From the NCBI GenBank assembly GCA_015680635.1, contig JAABOA010000509.1, positions 1 through 14,166 of the forward strand: a stretch of 14,166 nt of DNA. Direction: 5' to 3'. This DNA is from Lunasporangiospora selenospora. Taxonomy: Eukaryota > Mortierellomycota > Mortierellomycetes > Mortierellales > Mortierellaceae. A program made the position numbers and the translations under genes. Below, piece by piece: positions 1-7,923 of the stretch. Each line of letters begins with the position of its first letter. The first letter of the stretch is position 1. The notes under the pieces are model-generated. The model was not told the origin of the DNA. It was given only the letters and a program-made list of their open reading frames with translations, and did not search any database.

Positions 1-21
1 TTATATACTATCTATATGGGG

Positions 22-52
22 AAGAGGGGGTTTCTAGGCCATATCCCCTCTT
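22..52. repeat. Perfect 8-bp GC-rich hairpin near window start
   Basis: AAGAGGGG (22-29) and CCCCTCTT (45-52) are exact reverse complements around a 15-nt loop. It lies 20 bases beyond the 3' end of trnN on the minus strand. It resembles the other G+C hairpins of the window and could be a small GC cluster or a processing structure. Only the palindrome itself is seen. Confidence 0.55.
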
Positions 53-72
53 AACTAAGGAGGTGGTGTGGT

Positions 73-144
73 AGCCGTTAAGAGGAATCAAACCTCTTTC
101 AAGTAATTAACAGTTACTTGCTTTAATCATTAAGCTATAACAGC
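73..144 (-). tRNA. trnN: tRNA-Asn (anticodon GUU)
   Basis: Read on the minus strand, the segment folds as a standard cloverleaf. The 7-bp acceptor stem is GCTGTTA with TAACGGC (one G-U pair). The D arm is GCTT/AAGC. The anticodon stem AGTAA/TTACT carries loop CTGTTAA, which places GTT at positions 34-36 after the invariant T33. The T arm is AGAGG TTTGATT CCTCT. GUU reads AAC and AAU, so this is asparagine tRNA for mitochondrial translation. It lies on the strand opposite to rnl. The mature length is 72 nt before CCA addition, and CCA is not encoded. Confidence 0.93.
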
Positions 145-426
145 GATTATAATTTGTAGAATATTAATACCTCCTAAAATTTATCCTATTTAGGAATAAA
201 AAAATAAAAACCTAATTTTCAAGTTTTATGTTAATCTTTAGGAAAAAGGGGGGTGGGTGTTCAAGCTTATTAGGGTCATTGGGCTTTAAGAAAATACTAA
301 TTTTTCTCTTCTCCCAGATTTCTTAAATCAACAAATGATCAATTTTCTGCGACTATTTTTTGATTTAGGATCATACAATTAATAAAATTTATTATGATGG
401 TTTACGAAGGTATAAATTTATAATTC
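145..426. other. AT-rich spacer, no gene recognised
   Basis: Very AT-rich sequence between trnN and the first NUMOD1 relic. It contains one G-rich tract at 248-260 that ends in GGGTGTT, a motif that recurs elsewhere in the window. I see no tRNA fold and no recognisable reading frame. Confidence 0.5.
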
Positions 427-590
427 TTATTTATCACTATCTGAATTACTGGTTGCAGAAAGTAAAAAATCTTTATTATTAGATATATACCAATTATTAT
501 TTAACAATTTCCCATTTTAATAAAATATTTCAATTATTTCCTGCTGATTGCCCTATTTTCTAGAGAAGATTTTTACATATATTAAAAAGG
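427..590 (-). pseudogene. NUMOD1 tail relic of a GIY-YIG homing endonuclease
   Basis: The frame ending at TAA 427-429 reads NGKLLNNNWYIS and then LLSATSNSDSDK. This is the usual end of the NUMOD1 DNA-binding helix-turn-helix repeat (an NGKL..., W.LS pattern, then a short charged tail). A stop interrupts the frame just upstream of NGKLL, and I can follow similarity only weakly towards 590. No nuclease domain is present, so this is a decayed C-terminal stump. Known for the family: NUMOD modules bind DNA downstream of GIY-YIG catalytic domains. Inferred: the rest was deleted or has diverged. The 591-822 stretch that follows shows only AT-rich sequence and a G8 run at 734-741. Confidence 0.5.
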
Positions 591-822
591 TACTTCAAAA
601 TTTAAAGGGGTTTCCAGCATACAGCAAAATTAAATGAGCACATAAGAGAAATTTTATAGTTCATAAATTAAGAATTAGTGTATTTCACTCTACTTTTTTT
701 TGTCTAATAAGAATAAATATAAGAATGGAGAGAGGGGGGGGTGTTATAATACCTCGCAGAAGTGAGACTATAACAAAAAATTATCGCATAGAGCAAACTC
801 ATAATAGTAATTACCCCTACTA

Positions 823-1179
823 TTATGACTCAGAAACTGAGCTTGACGATAAAATCCATTGTTTCTTATATAATTTCTTCTTATCTAAATAATTAGAGAT
901 TGAACGTGTAGAACAACCAAAGAAATTAGCAGCATCTTTACAAGTATTAAAAGATTTACACAGTATTAAATCTTTCGTCTCTGAGTCTAAGGAATAAAGA
1001 AATACTTTTTTACTAGCATGAAGATTATCTACCTTAGCAGGACCCATTTTTGCTTTAGCCTCAAGAGAAACTAAACGACCTTGCATTTTAGCTTTTGTCT
1101 CAGCAGAATGTTTTTTACCTAACATCCCACGAGGATGGTTTTCACCTGATCTGTCAATGGTTTTCTGGATTTTACTCAT
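823..1179 (-). pseudogene. C-terminal fragment (NUMOD3-NUMOD1) of a GIY-YIG homing endonuclease
   Basis: A 118-aa open frame with ATG at 1179 and TAA at 823. Residues 12-40 carry a NUMOD3-type repeat (GENHPRGMLGKKHSAETKAKM) and a second, shorter SLEAKAKM repeat follows. Residues about 58-112 form a NUMOD1 helix-turn-helix: KVFLYSLDSETK, then KDAANFFGCSTRSISNYL, then KKQWILSS. These are DNA-recognition modules. The GIY and YIG motifs, the catalytic Arg and the catalytic Glu are all missing, so the fragment cannot cut DNA by itself. Upstream the frame is replaced by a repeat-rich stretch (1198-1284) and a GC cluster. It may be the tail of a truncated gene; expression as a free binding protein is conceivable but unsupported. 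Confidence 0.75.
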
Positions 1180-1197
1180 AATTGACCTTTAAACATA

Positions 1198-1284
1198 TAG
1201 AATGCAGGGGGCATAATTAACATTCAACGCATGGAATGCAGGAGGAGGCATAATTACCCTTCTCTGTAAATTTATGGAATGCAG
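1198..1284 (+). repeat. Three short direct repeats of (A)TGGAATGCAG
   Basis: TAGAATGCAG (1198-1207), ATGGAATGCAG (1231-1241) and ATGGAATGCAG (1274-1284) are separated by 23 and 32 nt. GCATAATTA also follows the first two copies (1211-1219, 1248-1256), so the unit is about 33-43 nt. The array lies directly upstream of the truncated endonuclease frame. Confidence 0.6.
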
Positions 1285-1297
1285 ATACGTTTGTTAG

Positions 1298-1332
1298 AAG
1301 CCGGGCCGGAGCCCTGCCTCCGGCCGGCCCCC
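1298..1332. mobile_element. GC cluster, copy 1
   Basis: Thirty bases (1298-1327) are identical to 1468-1497. The core folds as a perfect 8-bp hairpin: GGCCGGAG (1304-1311), loop CCCTGC, CTCCGGCC (1318-1325). Sequence this G+C-rich inside very AT-rich DNA, repeated nearby in the same orientation, is typical of mobile mitochondrial GC clusters known from yeasts. Confidence 0.7.
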
Positions 1333-1340
1333 CGTAAAAA

Positions 1341-1467
1341 TTAATTGTTATCTATGTAATTAGCGGATAAAAGCCATTTATTCTTGTATAACTTGTTTTT
1401 TATCTACATAATTAGATAATGTACGTTTACTGTGATCAAAATATTTTGCTGCTTATGTAATTCTCAA
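1341..1467 (-). pseudogene. NUMOD1 tail relic between two GC clusters
   Basis: On the minus strand AAKYFDHSKRTLSNYVDK is readable, and after one frameshift in an A-run it continues NKLYKNKWLLSANYIDNN to TAA (1341-1343). It aligns by eye with the NUMOD1 tail of the 823-1179 fragment (ANFFGCSTRSISNYLDKKKLYKKQWILSS). A second frameshift or stop lies just before AAKYF. Near-identical GC clusters bound both sides, so the fragment may have been cut out of a longer gene by cluster insertion or by recombination between clusters. Confidence 0.65.
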
Positions 1468-1502
1468 AAGCCGGGCCGGAGCCCTGCCTCCGGCCGGGCC
1501 CC
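1468..1502. mobile_element. GC cluster, copy 2
   Basis: It shares an exact 30-nt block with 1298-1327, offset 170 nt, in the same orientation, with the same 8-bp hairpin and CCCTGC loop. The right edges differ (GCCCCGTTAAAA here, CCCCCCGTAAAA in copy 1). Between this element and rnl lie a C13 run (1540-1552) and a hairpin (1597-1620). Confidence 0.7.
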
Positions 1503-1596
1503 GTTAAAATAGTATTAACTCATTTGAAACCCCGTTAGACCCCCCCCCCCCCGAATCTTTATAAACTCCCACTGGGATAGTCTTTTCGGAGGAGCC

Positions 1597-1620
1597 CTCC
1601 TAATTTAGGAGCTTTTTTTT
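1597..1620 (+). terminator. Hairpin followed by a T8 run upstream of rnl (terminator-like)
   Basis: CTCCTAA (1597-1603) and TTAGGAG (1605-1611) form a compact stem followed by C and eight T residues. It has the shape of an intrinsic terminator about 150 nt before the rnl 5' end. Fungal mitochondrial RNA polymerase is phage-like and such terminators are not established for it, so a role in processing or chance is just as possible. GGAG at 1591-1594 could pair alternatively with CTCC. Confidence 0.3.
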
Positions 1621-1764
1621 GGATTTTTAAAATCAGTGTCAGCTTTTGAACACTTTATAAAAGCAAAGGTTCAGCTTTTTAATAAGTAGATATATTAGAT
1701 ATAGATTACTATAAAGAAGAAAAGGTCAATAAATAATGTATAGAAAAATAATAGTATTGATATG

Positions 1765-4700
1765 TAAAATAATTTTCAAGATAATAAAGAGATTAATTGA
1801 GGATGACTAGCCAATGATTATAAAGGAGGTATAAATACCAAATATCCTAGCTAATAATTTAAAGCTTAGCTAAATCTAGGATTATCCTATGGGAAACCAA
1901 AAATTTATAAATAAATAAACAACCTTATGAACTGAAACATCTAAGTAATAAGAGGAAAAAAAATCAACTGAGATTCTGCTAGTAGTGGTGAGCGAAAACA
2001 GATAAGCCTGCCGGCATATAAGCTGGCTATAATATATAATTTTATTATGAATAATTAATTTCTCCCCTGATATTGTATAGGTATTTTGGGTTTAATGAAA
2101 TTTCTGGAAGTGAGATATACCAAAGAGGGTGATAGTCCCGTAATAATTAAATTATAATTTGTTCTTTCTGTCGTCAACGATAATTAGAACAAATAATAAT
2201 GTTTCATTTCCTAAAGAGATAAAACATTATTTAAATAAAAAAAGTAGGATGGAAGATAATCTGTCTGAATTAGGGGAACCATCCTCTAAGGCTAAATATG
2301 AATCATTGAGCGATAGTGAATAGTACCGTGAGGGAAACGTTGAAAAGTAAGTAGATAACTGGTGAAATAGATCCTGAATCAATAATCTTATAAGCAGTCG
2401 GAGTATGAAACGAATAAAATAATATGACGACGTACCTTTTGCATCATGGGTCAGCGAGTTTATAGGTAGTGCAAGTAAAAAATTAAAGTTATCTTTTATA
2501 AAGGTAGAATTATTTTAATAATACTTAGTGAAAGCGATCATAGATTATTTGATTTAGTTTAGGCTAATTTTTGAAATTTATGAGGAAAGTACTATATATA
2601 AGACCCGAAACCAGGTGATCTTACCATGGCCAGGTGTAAGACCGAACCAACTACTGTTGCAATAGTACTGGATGAGCTATGGTAGGGAGTGAAAGGCTAT
2701 TCTTACCTGTAAATAGCTGGTATTCTGCGAAACCTATTTAGGTAGGATCTATATTTGAATTATAGCAAGTAGTGCTCTGCTTTTAGCAATCTATTTGTTA
2801 TTATAACAAATGGGATTGTATTGTAAAGTACAATTTATATTTAATGGGGGGATTATTATGATTCTATCCACTGAAGGCAATCAAACCAATGGTTATAAAT
2901 TCAAGATATAGGGTCAGACTATGGGTGCTAAGGCCGATAGTCGAATGGGGAAGAGCCCAGAATAGTAACTAAGGTCCCTAAATAAATACTAAGTGAATAT
3001 AAGGTAGTGTCGTATAGAAAACATCCATTATGTAGGCTTGGAGGCAGCAATCATTTAGAGAAAGCGTAAATGCTCAATGGTCTTTTTTTAATATATGATG
3101 CACCAATAATTTAACGGGTCTAAAGTATTTTACCGATGTTCTATCTGCAAAATAATATTAATAATATGCCTCTCTGATTAACAGAATAGGTGGTTCTAGA
3201 GAATCATTATAAAAATTTGCTGGGTAGCAGAACATACTATAAATGGAATGAAGGGTAATTTTTAATTACCTTGACATAATAGTAGGGATTATGCTGACAT
3301 GAGTAACGCAAAAGCATTAAAATATGCTTCACCGAATGCCTAAGGGTTCCATAGAAAAATTAAATTGCTATGGGTTAAACGGTCTCTAAGAATATAAGCG
3401 AAAGCTTTGATTGATGAGGAATTTATTACAAATATATTTAATAGAGAATAAATTAATAAAATTGATTTATTTTTTTTATTTATACAGGAAAAAATAATAT
3501 ATAATATACCGTACTCTAAACCGACACTGGTAGGCAGGTAGAATATACTAAGGTGTTGAGAGAACTCTCCTGAAGGAACTAGGCAAAATAACTCTGTAAT
3601 TTCGAAAGAAAGAGTGGCTATTGAATTATTATTAAACTGAAAGGTGAAATAATTATTTGATGGCTGGCACATAAATGTGAGGTACGACTGTTTACTAAAA
3701 ACACAGCACTTTGCTAACATAACCATGGATGTATAAAGTGTGATACCTGCTCAATGCCAAACGTATAAAATTTTTGGTTTCACGATCAAAAATCAAACAT
3801 TGGTCAATAGCGGCTGTAACTATGACAGTCCTAAGGTAGCGAAATACCTAGTCGGATAATTGCCGACGTGCATGAATGGTTTAACGATACTTCAACTGTC
3901 TCCAGGAGAGACTCAGTGAAATTGAACTAACCGTGATGATGCGGTTTACCTACAGCTAGACACGAAGACCCTATGAAGCTTTACTGTAGTTAATTATTGT
4001 TAATTTTTTATTAAGATACAGCAATAAGGTAGTTGATTAAACAAAACTGAGAGCCCTTAACTTAATATTAAATTAACTAAGATAATATTCAATCTTTATA
4101 TTACTTCTTCCTTGTATCTTTTAGACCAAGATTGAAAGATATAAAATTATTGAATATTCTTCCTTGGTAAAACCAAGGACCTGGAAAATTTTATGGAATA
4201 ATTATTTTATAAAGGTTCCCCAAAGGGAAAATGATTAATTGGCAGTTTACCTGGGGCGGGATTCTCATAAATAGTATCTGAGAAGTACACAAGGTTTGTT
4301 TAAATTGGATGGAAACCAATGGGTTTATGATAACCTAATTAAGCGTAATGGTATAAACAAGCTTAACTGTAAGACAAAAAAGTCAAACAGACGCGTAAGC
4401 GGGTCATAGTGATCTGATAGTTTCATTATGGAATGGCTATCACACAACTGATAAAAGTTACTCTAGGGATAAAGTTCTGTTGTCCCCCTCGATCAAGAGA
4501 TCGAGTAAACAAATCGGGTGAATTGCATTAACAAGTTTTTAATAAAACTCAATCTGCAGCGAAGCTTATTTCGGCATAATTAAATGAAATAAGAACGTTC
4601 AACGACTAGAGAGTGAGTTATGTCAACAATAACCTCTCCAAGAGCGCCCGACAACATCATATAAATTAAATTTTAATTAAGAGGGTATTTTAAAAATATT

Positions 4701-5378
4701 TCTAGGAAAATTTAATTTCTTAGACACCCCCCCTTAATTTATATATTTATTGGTGTTGATGATATAGTCTGAACAGATGGGAGACTATCTGAAGAATAGA
4801 ATAAACATCTATTCGATAACAAAAATTGAACAGGCTAGTCACTGACGAGAGTCCATATTGACTCAGTGGTCCGGCACCTCGATGTCGACTCATCTTTTCC
4901 TGGGGGTTGTAGTTGCTCCCAAGGGTTCGACTGTTCGTCGAGTAAAAAGGTACGTGAGTTGGGTTTAATACGATGTGAATCAGTATTGATTATATCTACT
5001 GTAGGAGTTAGAATAAGAATAGCAGTTTATCTTAGTACGCAAGGACCAGATTAAGTGCACCTATGGTTTACCAGTTGTATAACATTATAATAAATGAATG
5101 CATGGCTGGAAAGCTATGTGCATAAATGATAACTACTGAAAGCATATAAGTAGGAAACAGAGCTATGAATTATTCTTTCCCTTGCATTTTTTAGATGTAA
5201 AGGGAATAAAATTAGCAATAGACTATTGCTTTGATAGGCTACCCAATTGCCTCTGACGAGGCGGGGAGTTAACTTATTCATCCTCTTTTAGAGGAAGTTA
5301 TCTATGAGGTGTAAGAATAGTAATATTTTAAGCCATCTATGCACTAAAAATTAATTAATCTTGAAAATTATCTTATCA
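1765..5378 (+). rRNA. rnl: Mitochondrial large subunit rRNA, split by one group I intron
   Basis: All conserved LSU landmarks are read in order. They include GAGGAAAAAAAATCAA and GAGATTCTGCTAGTAGTGGTGAGCG near 1950-2000, GTACCGTGAGGGAAA (about 2325) and GACCCGAAACCAGGTGATCT (about 2604). Further on are AACTAAGGTCCCTAA, ACAGTCCTAAGGTAGCGAAAT (about 3825) and CACGAAGACCCTATGAAGCTTTACTG (about 3960). The peptidyl-transferase region GGGAT|AACAGG is split by the intron, followed by GGCACCTCGATGTCG and the sarcin-ricin loop AGTACGCAAGGACC (5035-5048). The ends were set by terminal helix H1: ATAATTTTCAAGAT (1769-1782) is perfectly complementary over 14 bp to ATCTTGAAAATTAT (5358-5371). Ends are accurate to about 10 nt. 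Mature length without the intron is about 3,256 nt. Frequent insertion sites around E. coli 1923-1931, 2066 and 2585 are unoccupied. Confidence 0.95.
4471..4828 (+). other. ORF-less group I intron at the omega site of rnl (mL2449)
   Basis: The intron interrupts exon GGGAT|AACAGG, the position of the yeast omega intron. P1 forms between GGGATAA (4466-4472) and the guide TTGTCCC (4480-4486) and gives the expected U-G pair (4470/4482) at the 5' splice site. P10 forms between guide CTGTT (4477-4481) and 3' exon AACAG (4829-4833). The last intron base is G4828. Core elements appear in order: P (about 4514-4526), Q AATCTGCAGC (4551-4560), R GTTCAACGACTAGA (4597-4610) and S GATATAGTCTGAAC (4761-4774). 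P7 is GACTA/TAGTC. GAGCGCCCGACAACATC (4643-4659) resembles the yeast intron as I remember it. At 358 nt it has no room for the LAGLIDADG gene carried by the yeast version; the P8 region holds only AT-rich sequence with a C7 run. Confidence 0.92.
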
Positions 5379-5379
5379 A

Positions 5380-5419
5380 TAACACCAGTAAGGTGTGGGG
5401 TGTTAGACTTTCGTCTAAC
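5380..5419 (+). other. Hairpins immediately downstream of rnl
   Basis: TAACACC (5380-5386) pairs with GGTGTTA (5399-5405), and GTTAGAC/GTCTAAC with loop TTTC (5402-5419) forms a second perfect stem. The first stem is conserved with one G-U change at the duplicated rnl end (7357-7363/7416-7422). They may mark 3' processing of rnl or the boundary of an inserted module. Confidence 0.5.
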
Positions 5420-5476
5420 GAAATAATTAGAAGCTAATAGTATATAAACCCTACGGCTTCGCATTATTTTGGTTAC

Positions 5477-6454
5477 TTATTTCTTGGATGTGGATAAAAT
5501 CCATTTCCCTTGAAATATTTTACCACTTTTGACATATTTCGAAATTGTCATTATATTACAATAAAAATGTACCGCTGCTTCAGTATAAGATGCAAATTTA
5601 GGCTCAAGAATTGTCGAAGAAATTGAATATACAAATACTTCTTTAGACATAGATTTTTAAATTTTTGTTTTATATCCCTCGGGTTTAGGATTCCTATACG
5701 AGCTTCACTCATTTTTTTTAAAGCTTCAACCGAATGAGTTTTACCAAACATAGGAGGATTCTCACCTATTATCCCAAATAAAGGATGATTTTCTCCTTTT
5801 TGGCTTCACTCATTTTAGCTTTAGCCTCAAGAGAATGAGTTTTACCAAAAAAAGGTTATTCTCACCTAATTTGGCTTCACTAATTAAAGCCTTAGTTTCA
5901 TCAGTATGAGTACGACCTAACCATGGTCGTGCATGATTTTTACTGATTAATAATTTAGTTTGCTCAGAACGTTGTACTCCTAAGCTAGACCCTGCAATTA
6001 GATTAATACTGTACTCAGGGCTAAGGCTATCAATATTAAATTGTTCTCGTGAAAGAATCAATTTTCGAGCCTCTTCTTTAGATAAATTTGTTATATCTAT
6101 ATATTCAAGTATAGAAAGACTGAATTCAGAATAAAGATAATGAAGAAGAGCATTATTGATATAACTTTTATTTTTTTCTAAATAATTTTTAGTGTAATAA
6201 AGTGAAAATCGTTTAGTCAAATCGATTGCACTTCCTACATATATTTTTCCAGATTCTTCATGTGTCCACTGGTAAATCCCAGCTCGGCCCTTATTATCTT
6301 TTAAATTTTTGGATTCGTCAATATTTGCATTAAAGTATCTAATAGGCATTAAAGACAATAGTACTTCAAAAGATTGATTAAATAATTTTGTTGCTTGGAA
6401 TAATTCTCCTAATTTGAATATTATAATCAATAAAAAATATAGTAAATAAAGATA
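5477..6454 (-). pseudogene. GIY-YIG/NUMOD homing endonuclease, frameshifted
   Basis: The longest open part (6430 down to 5810; its first codon is TTG, the frame opens at 6454) encodes a hydrophobic N-terminus and a GIY-YIG nuclease domain. Visible are AGIYQW, KIYVGSA 10 residues later, the catalytic Arg in LTKRF and the catalytic Glu in LILSREQ. NUMOD3-like repeats follow (LGRTHTDETKALISEAKLGENN). A slip near an A7 run at 5847-5853 and further slips near 5795 and 5692 break the frame. The remaining segments read FGKTHSLEAKAKMSEA, FGKTHSVEALKKMSEAR and a NUMOD1 tail beginning MSKEVFVYSISS and ending GKWILSTSKK at TAA 5477-5479. All catalytic residues survive but the product would be truncated before NUMOD1. 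Its tail faces the rnl 3' end about 100 nt away, on the opposite strand. Confidence 0.85.
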
Positions 6455-6554
6455 TTAAGATTGTTGATAAAAGAGATTGCCCCGCAAATGAAGTAGCTTT
6501 AACTGTGGCACTTAAAGTTACAGTATAATTAAATGTAGTAAATAAGTTTGTCAT
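6378..6554 (-). CDS. Small hydrophobic ORF overlapping the GIY-YIG N-terminus
   Basis: ATG at 6554 opens a 58-aa frame ending TAA 6378-6380. It has a likely membrane segment (QSLLSTILISLFTIFFIDY, about residues 26-44) and a basic tail (IRRIIPSNK). It overlaps the endonuclease frame in another register. That frame also starts with a hydrophobic stretch, so the ORF may be the original N-terminus of the endonuclease split off by one frameshift. I do not recognise a mitochondrial core protein in it. Confidence 0.25.
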   Translation of the reverse strand: MTNLFTTFNYTVTLSATVKATSFAGQSLLSTILISLFTIFFIDYNIQIRRIIPSNKII

Positions 6555-6861
6555 ATTTGTTAGTATATATCATCTGACTGATTACAGGTAATATAATTGT
6601 ATTCAAATATAGGATAGCAAAGAATCCAAGAGAAAGGTAGGGGGATTAGCCGCCTTTAAAATCTCAGAATAGATTAAGCCTTAAGAGTTACACCTCCTCC
6701 TTTTATAAATTGCCAAATAAAGTATAGGTAAAGTTCAATTATTATTTAAGGTCTCTGGGCAAAGAATACTCTAAACCAATTAAGGAATAAAATCCCAGAA
6801 GTAAAGAGAAGCAAATGGTACGTACGAGTAACGCAATTATTAATCGCAATATAAAGATAAA
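6555..6861. other. Spacer without recognised gene
   Basis: AT-rich with a few mixed-composition patches. I found no tRNA fold, no NUMOD or GIY-YIG motif and no frame of useful length on either strand. Confidence 0.5.
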
Positions 6862-6938
6862 AAGAGCAAGGAAGAATCGAACTCCCATCTTTTAAATATA
6901 TAGCAGACCCACTGTTTTACCGATTTAACTATTGATTT
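6862..6938 (-). tRNA. Degenerate tRNA-like sequence, copy 1
   Basis: On the minus strand a D-arm-like GTTAAATCGGTAAAAC and a good T arm (GGGAG TTCGATT CTTCC) have tRNA spacing. The anticodon stem is poor: with loop CTGCTAT the anticodon would be GCU, with mismatches at 27-43 and 29-41. The presumed 3' acceptor strand TTGCTCT has no partner upstream (AATCAATAG). It is about 80 percent similar to 7151-7226 and that similarity runs on beyond the tRNA (ATAAAGATAAAAAG). Probably a tRNA pseudogene rather than a working tRNA. Confidence 0.4.
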
Positions 6939-6939
6939 T

Positions 6940-7110
6940 CATCCTTATTAAAGTATGAACTTCTTCCTGGGTGTCAGTTACCGTTGGTCCAATTCGCCCC
7001 CCGGCCCCCCCCCCAATAATTACATTCTCATAGATCTGGTTAGTAGCTCGCCTTAGTTCCCTGCAGAAGCGCCTTTCAGCATTCACAATACTACAATCCT
7101 TTTTTACCAA
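6940..7110. other. Segment of richer base composition with a GC tract
   Basis: Compared with its AT-rich surroundings this stretch has near-balanced composition, and it contains a C-rich island at 6994-7015. A 61-codon minus-strand frame crosses it (7110-6925), but the frame runs through the GC tract into the tRNA-like repeat and matches nothing I know. The composition suggests inserted DNA of different origin; the frame is not supported as a gene. Confidence 0.3.
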
Positions 7111-7150
7111 AAATAATGTTATTTTGTCCCATAGGCTAATAAGATAAAAA

Positions 7151-7226
7151 TATTAAGGAAGACTCGAACTTTCATCTTTTAAATATCTAAAAGATCCGCT
7201 GTTTTACCTATTAAACTATTGACAAT
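7151..7226 (-). tRNA. Degenerate tRNA-like sequence, copy 2
   Basis: It aligns with copy 1: GTTTAATAGGTAAAAC as D arm, loop CTTTTAG giving a UUU (Lys) anticodon, and GAAAG TTCGAGT CTTCC as T arm with one mismatch. The anticodon stem has the same two mismatched positions as copy 1. The acceptor strands do not pair. A hairpin ATCTTTTA/TAAAAGAT across the anticodon and variable region competes with the cloverleaf. Probably a duplicated and decayed tRNA, perhaps tRNA-Lys in origin. Confidence 0.4.
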
Positions 7227-7329
7227 TTTCTCTAAATATTAGTAATATTTTAACCTCAAAAACTACTTAATGCTAGAGATAAACCTATTTATAACTTTTA
7301 AGGGGGGGGCCAGTGGTAAATAGAATATA

Positions 7330-7422
7330 AATTAATCTTGAAAATTATCTTATCTGTAACGCCGGAATGCTCCTAAAAGAATTAATAGGCATTTTCGTTC
7401 ATAATTAAGTTGTTGGGTGTTA
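7330..7422 (+). repeat. Displaced copy of the rnl 3' terminus
   Basis: Positions 7330-7354 are identical over 25 nt to 5353-5377, the 3' end of rnl, in the same orientation; the next 11 bases match at 8 positions. The copy keeps ATCTTGAAAATTAT (7335-7348), the strand that pairs with the rnl 5' end in helix H1. A hairpin TAACGCC (7357-7363)/GGTGTTA (7416-7422) corresponds to the one after the true end, with a longer loop. No other rnl sequence precedes it, so this is a terminus fragment and not a second gene. Confidence 0.8.
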
Positions 7423-7862
7423 ACGTGCGACTATCGTACGGGATAGTTCCCTTCTACCCCTCATCTGAGTTAACTTATTAGCATCTTTAAAGGAGGTTGA
7501 TAATATCCATTGTGGCTCCGCCTTTTAATAATTTACCATTTGAGCAATATTTTTTAATTGTTTTATGACAACAATTAAAGTATTCACCCGCTTTTCTAGC
7601 AGAACTAAAACTATTAACAAGCGAGCCTTGGGTATCATAAACATTAATAGTTGCCCCTAGAGCCACACTTATTTTAGCTTTAGATCCAACAGAAATAGAT
7701 TACCAAAATTAGGGGGATTCTTACCAGACAAGGCTAAACTCATTTTAGTTTTTGTCTTCTCTGAATGACTTTTACCTTTATGAACTTCACTCTTTAAAGC
7801 TCTAGTCTCAGCAGAAACTATTTTCCCTTTAGAGGATTCACTATTTTTGCTTTAGTTTCAGC

Positions 7863-7923
7863 TCCCTTCGGGGGGGGCTACACCGAGGGGAGCGACCGCC
7901 CCCCCCGCCCCCCCCCCCGGGGT
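7863..7923. mobile_element. GC cluster inserted in the endonuclease pseudogene, with AGC target duplication
   Basis: A 61-nt block of almost pure G+C splits the conserved codons for KSHSA|ETKAK. AGC is present at both edges (7860-7862 and 7924-7926), and removing the block plus one AGC restores the uninterrupted repeat codons TTTCAGCAGAATGAG, matching the equivalent site in the 823-1179 fragment (CTCAGCAGAATG). The insert contains GCTCCC...GGGAGC arms and long C runs. Yeast GC clusters are known to insert with a short AG duplication, which agrees. Confidence 0.8.

Noticed and set aside
1581-1594. TCTTTTCGGAGGA on the plus strand matching minus-strand coding sequence at about 14089-14101
   Set aside because: Only about 13 nt, with no further similarity in frame on either side; chance or a tiny shared fragment cannot be told apart.
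3340-3726. 128-codon minus-strand frame inside rnl
   Set aside because: It is antisense to highly conserved LSU rRNA sequence and has no recognisable domain.
5035-5048. Sarcin-ricin loop AGTACGCAAGGACC instead of the bacterial AGTACGAGAGGACC
   Set aside because: The loop stays a GNRA tetraloop, and I recall the same GCAA form in other fungal mitochondrial LSU rRNAs, so it does not indicate a broken rnl.
4866-5054. 62-codon plus-strand frame
   Set aside because: It lies in rnl domains V-VI, over GGCACCTCGATG and the sarcin-ricin loop; rRNA explains the sequence.
5140-5150. ATATAAGTAG, resembling the yeast mitochondrial promoter ATATAAGTA
   Set aside because: It falls inside the conserved rnl segment GAAAGCATATAAGTAGGAAAC; no gene starts there.
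6925-7110. 61-codon minus-strand frame as a gene
   Set aside because: It crosses a C-rich tract and ends inside a tRNA-like repeat, with no known motif. Only the odd composition is kept as a finding.
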